Positions 12,970-13,103 of a stretch of DNA of 13,103 nt are shown here, piece after piece. A model generated the notes under the pieces. The model did no database searches. It worked only from the letters and a program-made list of their open reading frames with translations, and was not told the origin of the DNA. The stretch is from positions 1 through 13,103 of the forward strand of contig CALFPM010000046.1 in the NCBI GenBank assembly GCA_937919155.1, in the 5' to 3' direction. The translations under genes and the position numbers were made by a program. This DNA is from an uncultured Clostridia bacterium (GTDB lineage Bacteria > Bacillota > Clostridia > Oscillospirales > Acutalibacteraceae). Positions within the stretch are counted from its first letter, which is position 1; each line of letters opens with the position of its first letter.

Positions 12970-13103
12970 ATGAAAGCACCTGTTCTAAAGGCGTTTCTTG
13001 CGACAATATCGGCTATCGTCATTTCAGCGACAGCGATGGCCCAGAGTCCTTTGCAAGGCACGTGGCACGGAGAACTCAATGTTCCCGGAGGTTCGCTGAT
13101 GCT
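12970..13103 (+). CDS. Secreted protein, Bacteroidota type (3' partial)
   Basis: ATG 12970 begins 44 visible codons: a signal peptide (MKAPVLKAFLATISAIVIS) ending ATAMAQ with likely cleavage after AMA, then SPLQGTWHGELNVPGGSLML, which runs off the window. Q-S-x-L-QGTW.G.L..PGG.L.L openings are common at the start of secreted hydrolases and beta-rich proteins of Bacteroidales, so an alpha/beta hydrolase may follow. There is no Shine-Dalgarno site, in contrast to the other genes here but normal for Bacteroidota. Confidence 0.65.
   Translation, partial: MKAPVLKAFLATISAIVISATAMAQSPLQGTWHGELNVPGGSLM

Overview
The window reads as a metagenomic contig from gut-type, low-GC Gram-positive bacteria (Clostridia). 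Most genes have Shine-Dalgarno sites of the AAGGAG/GGAGG kind, and the protein families fit: a membrane-embedded M28 peptidase, a VanY-like carboxypeptidase, a GH4 alpha-galactosidase and RF2. It does not look like one continuous genome. There is a probable join between about 5090 and 5240. There is a second near 12770, beyond which the last ~330 bases look like Bacteroidota (a lipocalin-like C-terminus, then a secreted protein with no Shine-Dalgarno site).

Region 1 (1-4144, + strand, AT-rich) is the late end of a prophage. It starts inside a tail/adhesin-type protein whose C-terminus is the variable region (VR) of a diversity-generating retroelement (DGR). A VR-flanking hairpin, an avd accessory gene, the template repeat (TR) and the reverse transcriptase follow. 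VR and TR differ at 12 of 106 positions, and 9 of these are at TR adenines, so the element worked in the past. It is now broken: avd carries a frameshift, the reverse transcriptase has lost its whole centre and is out of frame, and a second Avd-like gene downstream is cut to 41 codons. The lysis/tail module continues with a coiled-coil protein, an XkdX protein and a holin-like protein. After a terminator comes the best-preserved system in the window, a type III toxin-antitoxin locus of the CptIN class. It has a consensus promoter, two 45-nt tandem RNA repeats that can each fold as a pseudoknot, an attenuating terminator, and an intact 156-aa endoribonuclease toxin.

Region 2 (4259 to about 5095, - strand) holds the last codons of a GGDEF protein, an overlapping dUTPase gene, and a small four-cysteine protein whose start lies inside dUTPase motif 5.

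Region 3 (about 5234-12769, higher GC) is chromosomal. It contains a GH4 alpha-galactosidase lacking its NAD-binding N-terminus, a lipoprotein, a membrane M28 metallopeptidase, and a VanY-like D,D-carboxypeptidase transcribed divergently from the peptidase. An apparent operon on the - strand follows (prfB, a cyclase-family hydrolase, a polyprenyl-phosphate sugar transferase), and then a RING-like/zinc-ribbon protein that is cut off. Region 4 (about 12770-13103) is the Bacteroidota-like end.
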